Part shown: positions 1-7,738 of the stretch, piece by piece | Layout of the letters: every line of letters starts with the position of its first letter | How positions within the stretch are numbered: the first letter of the stretch is position 1 | Source of the DNA: Bog-756 sp963828385 | Lineage (GTDB): Bacteria; Actinomycetota; Acidimicrobiia; Acidimicrobiales; RAAP-2 | DNA: 64,000 nt | Reading direction: 5' to 3' | NCBI GenBank assembly: GCA_963828385.1 | Contig: CAWHEF010000002.1 | Coordinates: forward strand, 992,001-1,056,000 | Notes under the pieces: generated by a model | Told to the model about the DNA's origin: nothing | Databases searched by the model: none | The model's input: the letters and a program-made list of their open reading frames with translations, nothing else | Translations under genes and position numbers: made by a program

Positions 1-1
1 C

Positions 2-340
2 TCGGGGACCACCGGACACGTCGAGACCGTGCTCGTTACCTACGACCCCGGGCAGGTGACCTACGAGACGTTGCTCGCCGAGTTCTTCCGTCACCACGAT
101 CCGACGACGCCCAACCGGCAGGGGCCCGACGTCGGGTCCCAGTACCGGTCGGCCATCTTCGTCTGCAACCCAGCCCAGGAGGCGGCCGCCGTCCGGGCGC
201 TGTCCGAGCACCAGGTCCGCTTCGCCCGGCCCATCGTGACCGAGGTGACGCCGGCCACCACGTTCTGGCCGGCCGAGGCCTACCACCAGCGCTATGCCGA
301 GCGCACCGGTCGCGGCGGCTGTCACGTGGCCAACTGGTAG
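2..340 (+). CDS. msrA: Peptide methionine sulfoxide reductase MsrA, C-terminal part
   Basis: The 5' end is cut off by the window; the frame is open from base 2 to the TAG at 338-340, giving 112 residues. The visible part matches the C-terminal two thirds of MsrA: SGTTGHVETV, then VTYDP, the FFRHHDPTT stretch, DVGSQYRSAI and a C-terminal GGCH. The family reduces methionine-S-sulfoxide in oxidised proteins, usually with thioredoxin as electron donor. The catalytic GCFW cysteine would lie upstream of the window. The conserved His-Asp-Pro-Thr and Gly-Ser-Gln-Tyr-Arg residues are intact. The next gene is convergent and 15 nt away. Identification is secure; only the missing N-terminus limits it. 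Confidence 0.93.
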   Translation, partial: SGTTGHVETVLVTYDPGQVTYETLLAEFFRHHDPTTPNRQGPDVGSQYRSAIFVCNPAQEAAAVRALSEHQVRFARPIVTEVTPATTFWPAEAYHQRYAERTGRGGCHVANW

Positions 341-355
341 GGCGAGGGGACCAGC

Positions 356-841
356 TCATCGGAGCTCGGTGAGCGCACGGCGAACGTAGGAACGCAGCGG
401 CAGCTCGAACGCCTCCTCCAGCGGGACCCACCGGGCGGCGTCCGTCGATCCGTCGACCTCGTCGCGGACTTCGCCGGCATAGGAGGCGATGTGGTAGATG
501 ATCCGGACCGTGTGCAGGCTCACCCCGTCGGGCAGGGTGAAGAGGTCGGAGAGGACGCCCAGGAGCTCGCCGATGTCGACCTCGAGGCCCGTCTCCTCTT
601 CGACCTCGCGCCGGAGGGCGTCTGCCGGCTCCTCCCCGTGGTCGACCCCTCCTCCGGGGAGGAACCAGTCGCCGCCCACGGTGAGGTACGAGGCGGCTCG
701 GGTGAGGAGGATGTTGCCGCGGCCGTCCTCGGCGATGCCATAGACGGCGAGGCGTTGACGCCTGGCCGTCCGGTCGGCCGCCTCCGCTGTCGGCACCGGT
801 CGGGGCACACCCGCTGCGGGTGCCGGCGAGCCGTCTTCCAT
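356..841 (-). CDS. NUDIX hydrolase
   Basis: A 161-residue protein with a complete Nudix box, GX5EX7REUXEEXGU, read as GGVDHGE...REVEEETGL near the middle. This helix binds the metal ions that cleave nucleoside-diphosphate-linked substrates. The surrounding sequence (YGIAEDGRGNILLTRA before the box, WVPLEEAFELP after it) resembles MutT/ADP-ribose pyrophosphatase-like family members, but the substrate cannot be deduced. I chose the ATG at 839-841 because an AGGA lies 9 nt upstream. A longer reading to 1045 would run through intergenic DNA and the tandem operator of the divergent gene, and adds a non-conserved, Arg-rich N-terminus. Confidence 0.88.
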   Translation of the reverse strand: MEDGSPAPAAGVPRPVPTAEAADRTARRQRLAVYGIAEDGRGNILLTRAASYLTVGGDWFLPGGGVDHGEEPADALRREVEEETGLEVDIGELLGVLSDLFTLPDGVSLHTVRIIYHIASYAGEVRDEVDGSTDAARWVPLEEAFELPLRSYVRRALTELR

Positions 842-1029
842 CGTGGAGCATCCTAAGTCGGTGACGCGGCTCGCTGGCCGCCATTGACCTGGGGTTTGTT
901 CGATGAACCAGGCGATCCGGCGTCGATGTACTAGTGGCTGTCGGGTCGTCGCACGACCACCCCGGCTACCCGGGGAAGCCGGTCGTCCAATGACAGGACC
1001 TCCGCCAACATCGGCTTCACAATTCAAAG

Positions 1030-1067
1030 AAGTCGTATACGACATAGATATACGTCGTATACGACTT
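1030..1067. promoter_or_regulatory. Tandem palindromic operator (two identical 12-bp palindromes)
   Basis: The perfect palindrome GTCGTATACGAC occurs at 1032-1043 and again at 1054-1065. The centres are 22 bp apart, about two helical turns, separated by the AT-rich ATAGATATAC. Flanking AA and TT extend the pair into one 14-bp-arm inverted repeat. This is the geometry expected for two repressor dimers on one DNA face. It lies 56 bp before the favoured GTG start of the DinB-type gene and about 190 bp from the divergent NUDIX start. The regulator is unknown and not encoded nearby. No full promoter is certain; TTCAAA at 1023-1028 with AGATAT at 1046-1051 is one possibility. Confidence 0.75.
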
Positions 1068-1121
1068 TGCGGACGCCGTTGGACCAGAACGTCGGGAGCG
1101 CAGGCGACCTACCGTGTCCCG

Positions 1122-1601
1122 GTGGCCAGCGAAGAGGAGATCGGCTTTCCCGGCGACGACCCGGACGAGCGTGAGCTCCTTCTGAGCTGGCTCGACTACC
1201 TACGGGGGGCCGTCCTCCGCAAGGTGGAAGGCCTGACCGACGAGGAAGCCCGCTGGAGGCCCGATGGCCGCCTGCTGCCGCTCCTCGGTGTGGTCAGCCA
1301 CCTCACCGCGGTGGAATGGCGTTGGGTCGACGGGGGCATGTTGGGCCAGGAGGTCGACCGCAACGAGGAGGAGTTCTCCCCGCGTGAGGAGCTGACCGTC
1401 ACCTCAGCGGTTGTTGCCTACCGGGACAGGGCGGCGGCCACGAATAAGACCGTCCGCTCGCTGTCGCTCGATGCACCCTGCCGGTTCCGCGGGAACGCGA
1501 CCCTGCGCTGGGTGCTGCTCCACCTCCTCAACGAGACCGCACGTCACGCCGGCCACGCCGACGCGACTCGCGAGCTGCTCGACGGAGTCGCCGGAGAATG
1601 A
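1122..1601 (+). CDS. DinB/DUF664 family protein (mycothiol-transferase-like)
   Basis: About 159 residues of the four-helix DinB/DUF664 fold. Recognisable parts are ELLLSWLDYLRGAVLRKVEG with GLTDEEARWRP, the helix with SHLTAVEWRW, and the C-terminal LLNETARHAGHAD. The latter two supply the conserved histidine triad that binds a metal. Family members in actinobacteria are thought to be mycothiol-dependent S-transferases or similar detoxification enzymes; the substrate here is unknown. The open frame reaches back to 903, but that extension crosses the palindromic operator and is non-conserved. I therefore favour the GTG at 1122, which gives the usual family length, although no clear ribosome-binding site is visible. 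The tandem operator just upstream suggests inducible expression. Confidence 0.8.
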   Translation: MASEEEIGFPGDDPDERELLLSWLDYLRGAVLRKVEGLTDEEARWRPDGRLLPLLGVVSHLTAVEWRWVDGGMLGQEVDRNEEEFSPREELTVTSAVVAYRDRAAATNKTVRSLSLDAPCRFRGNATLRWVLLHLLNETARHAGHADATRELLDGVAGE

Positions 1602-1630
1602 GCCGTCCTGGGCCCGCACGTCCATTCGGT

Positions 1631-2008
1631 TCAATACGCAGGTTGCAGGCCAGTGATCATGGGAAAGTGACGGACATTCATGGTCAGGAGTTCCGCCTCG
1701 AACGCGAGCGCCGTGGCCGCGATGAGGTAGTCGGCGTCGTCGATCCCGCGGTACGCCCGGCGGTGGGTCCGAGCCAGCTCACCTGCGGCGCGGGCGATGC
1801 CCTCGTCGACCGGAATCCAGGTGAAGGCTGAGAAGAACAGTTCGAGTGCACGTACCTCTCGGTCTCGAACACCAGCGAGAAGCTCGAACCGGACGATTTC
1901 GCTGGACACCACGGGTTCGTCCTCCTGAACAAGCCTCGACAAGAGGTCGACTGCCGGCTGATCACCGCGCAGGTGGTCGATGGCAACACTCGTGTCCAGC
2001 AGCTTCAC
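1631..2008 (-). CDS. vapC: VapC-type PIN-domain ribonuclease toxin
   Basis: A 125-residue PIN domain. The acidic residues that coordinate Mg2+ are in place: Asp5 in KLLDTS, Glu42 in RFELLAG, Asp90/Asp91/Asp93 in GIDDADYLIAA, plus the NVRHFP motif near the C-terminus. VapC toxins cleave specific RNAs, often tRNA or rRNA. Its GTG start (2006-2008) overlaps the TGA of the antitoxin gene by four bases (GTGA), which is the coupled arrangement typical of vapBC. It ends 29 nt from the convergent DinB-type gene. All catalytic positions look intact, so the toxin is probably active. Confidence 0.92.
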   Translation of the reverse strand: MKLLDTSVAIDHLRGDQPAVDLLSRLVQEDEPVVSSEIVRFELLAGVRDREVRALELFFSAFTWIPVDEGIARAAGELARTHRRAYRGIDDADYLIAATALAFEAELLTMNVRHFPMITGLQPAY

Positions 2009-2280
2009 CTCAGACCCTGTCGGCTGAGCCGTTTGTTCACGTCGCCGCGCCGGCCCTCCACGTAGTCCGCCCCCGTTGGACGCCGACGCTCGAATGCTCC
2101 CGCGCTCGCCGTGACTGCACGGAGGCGCTCTGCCTTCGTCGGTTCGCCGAACGTGTTTCTGACGGCGCGCCGGATCAATTCCGAGCGAGACGCACCGGTT
2201 GTGCGTCCGGCCCGTTCCAACAGCTCGAGCTCTTCTTTTCCGAGGTAGATCTGCGTCCGGCCCACGACATCATCATACAT
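2005..2280 (-). CDS. vapB: VapB-type ribbon-helix-helix antitoxin
   Basis: A 91-residue protein. The N-terminal ribbon-helix-helix reads GRTQIYLGKEELELLERAG followed by GASRSELIRRAVRNTF, the expected beta strand, two helices and dimer core that binds operator DNA. The basic C-terminal tail (about residues 45-91) should wrap and inhibit the PIN toxin encoded immediately downstream. Translation is coupled through a GTGA overlap. Two consecutive ATG codons (2281-2283 and 2278-2280) are possible starts, and the choice changes the protein by one residue. The pair is presumably autoregulated, as in other vapBC loci, but I see no clear inverted repeat upstream. Confidence 0.88.
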   Translation of the reverse strand: MYDDVVGRTQIYLGKEELELLERAGRTTGASRSELIRRAVRNTFGEPTKAERLRAVTASAGAFERRRPTGADYVEGRRGDVNKRLSRQGLR

Positions 2281-2360
2281 CATAAGGTGTATATCTCGGG
2301 GACTTCTCGCCGTGACGGCGAGCCGGAAGCGGCCGCCTCGAACGTCGTTCGGCTCGGGCC

Positions 2361-2408
2361 GTCGGTGACCGAAGGCGGCGTGCTGTCGGTGACGAAAGCC
2401 GGCGTGTT
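2361..2408 (+). repeat. Two imperfect 24-bp tandem repeats before metG
   Basis: Two adjacent 24-bp units, each starting GTCGGTGAC, match at 20 of 24 positions. They lie in the roughly 200-nt gap between the divergent vapB and metG genes. TACGCT at 2474-2479 ends 8 nt before the metG GTG and could be the -10 box of a leaderless metG transcript. I see no gene in the gap. Confidence 0.5.
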
Positions 2409-2487
2409 CGAGATCCGAGGCGACCAAGGTCCCGTCAGCCAGAGTGACGTGCGGGATCGGCCCGGTCCGTCGGTACGCTACCGGGAA

Positions 2488-3996
2488 GTGTCCCGCTACT
2501 ACATCACCACGCCCATCTACTACGTCAACGACGCCCCCCACGTGGGCCACGCCTACACCACGGTCAACGCCGACGCCCTCGCCCGTTGGCACCGCCTGGT
2601 CGGCGACGAGGTCTTCTTCCTCACCGGCACCGACGAGTTCGGTCAGAAGGTGGCCAGGGCCGCCGAGGAGCACGGGGTCACTCCGACGCGCTGGACCGAC
2701 GAGCTCGCCCCGAGGTTCCAGTCGGCCTGGGCCCATCTCGGCATCTCCAACGACGACTTCATCCGCACCACCGAACCCCGCCACGCCCGAGCCGTCCAGC
2801 AATTCCTCGGACGCATCTACGACAACGGGTTCATCAGAAAGGACACCTACCGCGGTCTCTACTGTGTCTCCTGCGAGCAGTACTACAGCGAAGACGAGCT
2901 GATCGACGGCGTGCTCTGCCCCGTCCACCGCATCCCCGTCGAGCACCTGGAAGAGGAGAACTATTTCTTCGCCTTGAGCCAGTTCGAGGAGCGCCTGGTG
3001 ACATGGTACGAGGCCAATCCCGGTGCGGTGCAGCCCGAGTCCAAGCGCAACGAGGCGTTGAGCTTCATCAAGGGCGGCCTCCGCGACATCTCCATCACCC
3101 GGACCTCGATCGATTGGGGCGTCGTCGTACCCTGGGACGAGCGCCACGTCTTCTATGTCTGGTACGACGCGCTGGTCAATTACCTGACCGCCATCGGCTA
3201 CGGAGAGGACGAGCGGCGCTTCGAGGCGTGGTGGCCTTCGGTGCACCACCTGATCGGCAAGGAGATCGTCCGGTTCCACTGCGTGTGGTGGCCGGCCATG
3301 TGCATGGCAGCCGGCATCGAACCGCCGGCCCGGATCCAGGTGCACGGGTGGCTGCTCGTAGGGGGCGAGAAGATGTCGAAGTCGAGCGTGAACCAGATCG
3401 CCCCGGGCGAGCTCGCATCCGAGTACGGGGTCGACCCCGTCCGCTACCACCTGCTCCGGGACGTCCCGCTCGGCAGCGACGGCGAGTTCTCGGCCGAGGG
3501 GATCCTGTCCCGGTACAACGCCGATCTGGCCAACAACCTCGGCAACCTGGTCTCCCGGGTGGCGACGGTCGTGGGCTCGAAGTGCGGCGGCATCGGGCCG
3601 CCCCCCGATCCCGTGAGCCGCCTGGTCCACGTGGCGTCGAACGCGGTCGAGGAGACCACATCGGGGTGGAGCGCCGGCCAGCCCAACCTCGGGCTCGAGG
3701 CGACCTGGCGACTCATCCGCGAGACGAACGCCGAGCTGGAGCAGGCCGAGCCGTGGAAGCAGGATCCGGGACCGGTGGTCGACGGCGTGCTGGGCAGCGC
3801 CTTGGAGGCCCTCCGCATCGTGGCCGTCCTCATCGTCCCGGCCATGCCGGCGACGGCCGAGGAGATCTGGCGGCGCATCGGGCTCGAGGGGTCGCCGGCC
3901 GACCAACGCCTGCCCGCAGCCGCCCTCTGGGGTGGCTACCCCGGTGGACGTCCCGTCGAGAAGGGTGCGCCGATCTTTCCCCGGCGAAAGGACTGA
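2488..3996 (+). CDS. metG: Methionyl-tRNA synthetase
   Basis: A class I aminoacyl-tRNA synthetase of 502 residues that charges tRNA-Met. The ATP-binding HIGH motif appears as HVGH near residue 18 (YYVNDAPHVGHAYTTVN), and KMSKS appears in GEKMSKSSVNQ. The connective-peptide knuckle has a single zinc set, CVSCEQYY...CPVH. The short form lacks the C-terminal EMAP-like tRNA-binding domain found in some bacteria, which is normal for actinobacteria. The open frame extends upstream to 1846, but only sequence from the GTG at 2488 (VSRYYITTPIYY) is conserved. The gene heads the metG-tatD-rsmA-ispE cluster. Confidence 0.96.
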   Translation: MSRYYITTPIYYVNDAPHVGHAYTTVNADALARWHRLVGDEVFFLTGTDEFGQKVARAAEEHGVTPTRWTDELAPRFQSAWAHLGISNDDFIRTTEPRHARAVQQFLGRIYDNGFIRKDTYRGLYCVSCEQYYSEDELIDGVLCPVHRIPVEHLEEENYFFALSQFEERLVTWYEANPGAVQPESKRNEALSFIKGGLRDISITRTSIDWGVVVPWDERHVFYVWYDALVNYLTAIGYGEDERRFEAWWPSVHHLIGKEIVRFHCVWWPAMCMAAGIEPPARIQVHGWLLVGGEKMSKSSVNQIAPGELASEYGVDPVRYHLLRDVPLGSDGEFSAEGILSRYNADLANNLGNLVSRVATVVGSKCGGIGPPPDPVSRLVHVASNAVEETTSGWSAGQPNLGLEATWRLIRETNAELEQAEPWKQDPGPVVDGVLGSALEALRIVAVLIVPAMPATAEEIWRRIGLEGSPADQRLPAAALWGGYPGGRPVEKGAPIFPRRKD

Positions 3997-4006
3997 GGTC
4001 GGATCC

Positions 4007-4936
4007 ATGGGTGACGCCGTGGTCGAGTGGTTCGACTCCCACTGCCATCTGCAGAAGGAATTCGAGAACGACCATGTCGTCGATGCCGCCGGACCAGCCG
4101 ACGAGGGTCCCCACGCCACCCGGTTGCACCTGGCCGTCGCCAGGGCTGCCGAGGCCGGCGTGACCGGGCTCGTGTGTGTCGGGACCGGCGCGGGGTCCTC
4201 GGCCGAGGCCGTCGAAATGGCCCGGGCCATGCGGCGGCCCGACTCGGTCGCCGTGGCCGAAGGGGTCGAGGTGTGGGCGACGGTCGGCCTCCACCCCCAC
4301 GACGCCGTCGACGGGCTGTCCTCGGTCGAACGCGTCCTGTCCGACGCTCTGGACGTCGAAGGCGCCGCCGCTGAAGCCGGTGGATCCGAAGGTGACCGAG
4401 ACCGGAGGGCCCCCGTCGTCGTCGCCATCGGCGAATGCGGTCTCGACTACCACTACGACCATTCGCCCCGTCCGGTCCAGCGGGAGGCCTTCGCCGCCCA
4501 GGTCGAGCTGGCCCATCGTCACGGCCTCGCCCTCGTCGTCCACAGCCGGGAGGCCTGGGACGACACGTTCGCCATCCTCTCGTCCGAGGGGGTCCCACAA
4601 CGGACGATCCTCCACTGTTTCACCGGTGGCCCCGACGAGGCCCGCCGCAGCCTCGACCTGGGCGCGGTCCTCTCCTTCAGTGGGGTCGTCACCTTCAAGA
4701 ACGCCGCCGAGGTGCGCGACGCTGCCGTCCTGTGCCCTCTCGACCGGTTGCTGGTCGAGACCGACTCGCCGTTCCTCGCCCCGATGCCGCACCGCGGCAC
4801 GGTCAACGAGCCGTCCCGGGTGCCGTTGGTGGGCGCGGCGGTGGCCCGGGCGAAGGGACTCGACGTCGAGGCGGTGGCGAAAGCATCGACGGCCAACGCC
4901 AGGACGGCCTTCGGCCTCGTGGCCGGGGCTTCCTGA
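4007..4936 (+). CDS. tatD: TatD-family metal-dependent deoxyribonuclease
   Basis: A 309-residue TIM-barrel hydrolase. The metal ligands are all visible: DSHCHL at the N-terminus, the GECGLDYHYD glutamate, VVHSREAWD, ILHCFTGG and LVETDSPFLAP. TatD proteins are 3'-5' exonucleases linked to DNA repair and turnover. I chose ATG 4007 because GAGG lies 8 nt upstream and the longer reading would overlap metG by 65 nt. A Gly/Glu/Arg-rich insertion of about 20 residues (from roughly residue 115) lengthens a loop compared with the usual 260-residue protein. It follows metG by 10 nt, so the two are probably co-transcribed. Confidence 0.93.
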   Translation: MGDAVVEWFDSHCHLQKEFENDHVVDAAGPADEGPHATRLHLAVARAAEAGVTGLVCVGTGAGSSAEAVEMARAMRRPDSVAVAEGVEVWATVGLHPHDAVDGLSSVERVLSDALDVEGAAAEAGGSEGDRDRRAPVVVAIGECGLDYHYDHSPRPVQREAFAAQVELAHRHGLALVVHSREAWDDTFAILSSEGVPQRTILHCFTGGPDEARRSLDLGAVLSFSGVVTFKNAAEVRDAAVLCPLDRLLVETDSPFLAPMPHRGTVNEPSRVPLVGAAVARAKGLDVEAVAKASTANARTAFGLVAGAS

Positions 4937-5045
4937 CCATCGAGCAGGGCCGAGCTGGACGTTTGCGGGTTCGTAGCAGGTCGTGGCGGCCCGAGCGTCA
5001 GCCACGGGGCGCGGAGTCGCAGTCAGGCGATGCAACACTGATCGG

Positions 5046-5978
5046 GTGACCCACGGCCGCGCCGAGATCCAGAACCTGTTGTCGCGCAACACCCTCCGGC
5101 CCAGCAGGGCACTGGGCCAGAACTTCGTCGCCGACGCCAACACGGTCCGGCGCATCGTCCGGCTGGCCGGGGTCACCCAGGACTCGAAGGTGGTCGAGAT
5201 CGGTGCCGGGCTCGGATCGTTGACCATGGCGCTGGCCGAGACGGGAGCGACGGTCGTGGCCGTCGAGGTCGATCACCACATCCTGCCCGTGCTCCGAGCC
5301 GAGGTCGAACCGCTCGGTGTCGAGGTGGTGGACGCCGATGCCACCACGCTCGACTGGCAGACGCTCGTAAGGCGCACCGACGACGGCGGCCTTGGAGATG
5401 GGGCCCGGCCAGCGGAGGGTCGGGATGCGGTCTCCGCTCCGGGTGGGACGGCGGTCCCGGACGGGTCGGTCGACCCATCGTGGTCGGTGGTGGCGAACCT
5501 GCCCTACAACGTCGCCGTCCCTGTCGTCGTCCGGATGCTCGAAGAGGCACCGATGGTCTCCTCGATGCTGGTCATGGTCCAGCGGGAGGTGGGCGAGCGG
5601 CTCGCCGCCGGCGTGGGCGACGATGCCTACGGTGCCGTGTCGGTCAAGGTCGCCTACTGGTCCCAGGCGACCGTGGTGGGAACTGTTCCGCAGTCGGTCT
5701 TCGTGCCCCGACCCCGCGTCGAATCGGCACTCGTACGGCTGGTGCGTCGGTCCGCCCCCGGCTCGGAGGAAGGCCGTCCGGGTCCCGGATCGCCGACATA
5801 CGAGCGCCTCTTCGCCGTCGTGCGAGCAGGATTCGCCCACCGTCGGAAGATGCTGCGGCGCTCGCTCGCCGGGGTCGTCGATCCCGCCGCCTTCGTCCCG
5901 TCGGGCGTCGAGCCGACGGCGAGGGCGGAGGAGCTCGATCTCGACGACTGGCGGCGACTGGCGGCGTGGTGCCCGTGA
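5046..5978 (+). CDS. rsmA: 16S rRNA dimethyladenosine transferase
   Basis: A 310-residue KsgA/RsmA enzyme that dimethylates the two adjacent adenosines in the 3' terminal loop of 16S rRNA using SAM. Motifs seen: LGQNF near the N-terminus, motif I VVEIGAGLGSLT, and motif IV VVANLPYN, the catalytic NLPY. The C-terminal domain has FVPRPRVESALVRLVRR. A low-complexity insertion of about 35 residues precedes motif IV. The GTG at 5046 is preferred, since the open frame upstream is unconserved. AACACT at 5034-5039 could be a weak -10 box. The stop overlaps a GTG (GTGA) in the ispE frame. No rpf gene is found between tatD and rsmA, unlike many other actinobacteria. Confidence 0.94.
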   Translation: MTHGRAEIQNLLSRNTLRPSRALGQNFVADANTVRRIVRLAGVTQDSKVVEIGAGLGSLTMALAETGATVVAVEVDHHILPVLRAEVEPLGVEVVDADATTLDWQTLVRRTDDGGLGDGARPAEGRDAVSAPGGTAVPDGSVDPSWSVVANLPYNVAVPVVVRMLEEAPMVSSMLVMVQREVGERLAAGVGDDAYGAVSVKVAYWSQATVVGTVPQSVFVPRPRVESALVRLVRRSAPGSEEGRPGPGSPTYERLFAVVRAGFAHRRKMLRRSLAGVVDPAAFVPSGVEPTARAEELDLDDWRRLAAWCP

Positions 5979-6031
5979 AGGAGAGGGGAGCCGACAACCC
6001 ACAAGAGCCCGAGGCACCTCCTGGAGCAGAC

Positions 6032-6919
6032 GTGCTCAGCGCGCCGGCCAAGCTCACCCTCTCCCTCCGCATCACCGGCGTGCGTCCCGACGGGTACCAC
6101 GAGCTCGAGTCGGAGATGGTCACCGTCGACCTGGCAGACACCCTTCAGTTCGCTCCAGGCGACGGGCTGGTCGTCACGGCAGAGCTTCCGGGCCGGGAGT
6201 CCGACCCGACCATCGCCGGCGAACCCCGACAGGTCATCGACGGGGTGCCGACGGGGGAGGAGAACCTGGTGGTGCGGGCCCTTGCGGCGGTGGGCCGGCG
6301 GGCCTCGGTGAGGCTCACAAAGCGCATCCCGCCCGGCGCCGGGCTCGGAGGGGGGTCCGCCGATGCCGCCGCCGTCCTGCGGTGGGCCGGCGAGAGCGAG
6401 GCGCCGACTGCTGCCGGTCTCGGCGCCGACGTCCCCTTCTGCGTCCATGGAGGACGGGCCATGGTGCGCGGGATCGGGGAGGCCGTCGAACCGCTTCCGT
6501 TCGAGGACCGGGCGTTCGTCCTCTGTCTCCTGCCCTTCGCCGTCGACACGGCGGCGGTCTACTCGGCGTGGGACGCGCTGGACCGCGGGTCCGCCCCTGA
6601 GGACGCGGTGGGGGGAAACGACCTGGAGGCAGCGGCGCTCGTCGTGGCGCCGCGCCTTCGGCCGTGGAAGCGACAGCTCGAGGCGCTCACGGGCCGACAG
6701 CCGAAGCTGGCGGGCAGCGGGTCGACGTGGTTCTTCGAGGGGACGCTGGAGACGCTCGGGCTGGGGGAGCGCCGAACGACCGTGCTGGACGGAGAGGTTG
6801 CCGTGCTGGTTCCCGCACGAACGGTGGCGGGGTTCGCCGACCAGATGGCCGGGGAGCACGGCGCGGTTCCCGGGGAGCACGGCGCGGTGCCCGGGCCGCC
6901 GATCGCCGATGCCCACTAG
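6032..6919 (+). CDS. ispE: 4-diphosphocytidyl-2-C-methyl-D-erythritol kinase
   Basis: A GHMP kinase of about 295 residues in the MEP isoprenoid pathway. Diagnostic sequence: SAPAKLTLSLRI then RPDGYHELES at the N-terminus, the ATP-binding loop PGAGLGGGSADAAAVLR, LGADVPFCV, and LAGSGSTWFF near the C-terminus. Two starts are possible. The GTG at 6032 has GGAG 5 nt upstream and gives the canonical N-terminus. The GTG at 5975 overlaps the rsmA stop but adds 19 unconserved residues. The tail holds a 21-bp in-frame duplication (EHGAVPG twice). The last gene of the metG cluster, it converges on the DedA gene 6 nt away. Confidence 0.93.
   Translation: MLSAPAKLTLSLRITGVRPDGYHELESEMVTVDLADTLQFAPGDGLVVTAELPGRESDPTIAGEPRQVIDGVPTGEENLVVRALAAVGRRASVRLTKRIPPGAGLGGGSADAAAVLRWAGESEAPTAAGLGADVPFCVHGGRAMVRGIGEAVEPLPFEDRAFVLCLLPFAVDTAAVYSAWDALDRGSAPEDAVGGNDLEAAALVVAPRLRPWKRQLEALTGRQPKLAGSGSTWFFEGTLETLGLGERRTTVLDGEVAVLVPARTVAGFADQMAGEHGAVPGEHGAVPGPPIADAH
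6851..6892 (+). repeat. 21-bp in-frame tandem duplication in the ispE tail
   Basis: Two adjacent 21-bp units starting GGGGAGCACGGC differ at one base. They encode the heptapeptide GEHGAVP twice in the non-conserved C-terminal tail of IspE, so the repeat keeps the frame. Confidence 0.85.
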
Positions 6920-6925
6920 CACCGC

Positions 6926-7630
6926 CTATTCGTCGAGAACTGGCTCCCGGGGGACCGGTGGGCTCGGTGTCGAGCTCCGTGCCACCGAGCTCGGTGCGGC
7001 CGAGCTCCGTGCGGCCGAGCTCGAGCGCTCTTCTCGGAGCTGACGGTACCGATGGATGATTCCGATGGCGATCAGGACGATGGCGACAGCCAGCGCCACG
7101 TACCCCACATACGAAAATGCCTTCTCGGCTCTGTGCCAACTGCTCCCGAGCGAGTAGCCGAGGCTGCACAGGGCGGCAGAGAAGAGGGCTGAACCGATGG
7201 TGGAGAACAGGAGGAACCGCCAGACGGTCATCTCGGCCAAACCGGCCACGATGGCGACAAACGAGCGGATGAGGGGGATCAGCCGGCCGACCAGCACGAA
7301 GGGGTCACCCCGTCGGTCCAGGTAGGCCTCGGCGCGGTCGAGGTCGCGGTGGGTGAGCAGTAAGTACCGCCCGAACCTGTCAACGAAGGGCCGACCACCG
7401 AAGCGGCCGAGACAGTACCCGGCGATGGCTCCGGTCACCTCGCCGAGCACGGCGACCAGGATGACGGCGCCGAGCGAGAAATGGTCGTGGGAGCTGTGCA
7501 GGACCTGGCCGCTCGCCAGTGCCCCCCCATAGGCCATCACCAGTTCCGAGCCGACAGGGATTCCGAAGGCCGACAGCGCAGTGAAGATGAACAGGGCCAG
7601 ATAGCCCCAATGGACGACCAGGGATTCCAC
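6926..7630 (-). CDS. DedA-family membrane protein
   Basis: A 234-residue integral membrane protein of the DedA/SNARE-associated (VTT) family. Family hallmarks: the N-terminal re-entrant helix with GIPVGSELVM, GEVTGAIAGYCLGRFGG, the conserved loop VGRLIPLIRSFVAIVAGLAE, and the C-terminal hydrophobic helices. DedA proteins act in lipid-carrier or phospholipid translocation and in envelope homeostasis. The Arg in the VGRxIP motif is intact. The GTG start at 7628-7630 gives the normal N-terminus. The cytoplasmic tail, about 35 residues of Ser/Ala/Arg, is encoded by a 15-bp tandem repeat and is probably dispensable. Confidence 0.9.
   Translation of the reverse strand: MESLVVHWGYLALFIFTALSAFGIPVGSELVMAYGGALASGQVLHSSHDHFSLGAVILVAVLGEVTGAIAGYCLGRFGGRPFVDRFGRYLLLTHRDLDRAEAYLDRRGDPFVLVGRLIPLIRSFVAIVAGLAEMTVWRFLLFSTIGSALFSAALCSLGYSLGSSWHRAEKAFSYVGYVALAVAIVLIAIGIIHRYRQLREERSSSAARSSAAPSSVARSSTPSPPVPREPVLDE
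6971..7030. repeat. Four 15-bp tandem repeats in the DedA gene tail
   Basis: Four consecutive 15-bp units beginning CGAGCTC, with up to a few differences (6971-6985, 6986-7000, 7001-7015, 7016-7030). They encode SSxAR-like pentapeptides in the DedA C-terminal tail and preserve the frame. Confidence 0.85.
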
Positions 7631-7738
7631 AGGGCTACCGTATCTGTGAAGACCGCCGGTAGCGACCCCCTCGGGGATGATTTCCTGTCACGTGCCGCTC
7701 GTCCTCAGGTGGGAGCGTCGAATTACTTCGCTGCCCGG

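Noticed and set aside
1846..2487. A 214-residue N-terminal extension of methionyl-tRNA synthetase
   Set aside because: The extension is antisense to vapBC and the intergenic gap and has no conservation; MetG begins at the GTG at 2488.
2005..4428. An 807-codon open frame on the minus strand across metG and tatD
   Set aside because: Only its last 91 codons (the VapB antitoxin) are conserved. The rest is the antisense shadow of high-GC genes, which produce long open frames by chance.
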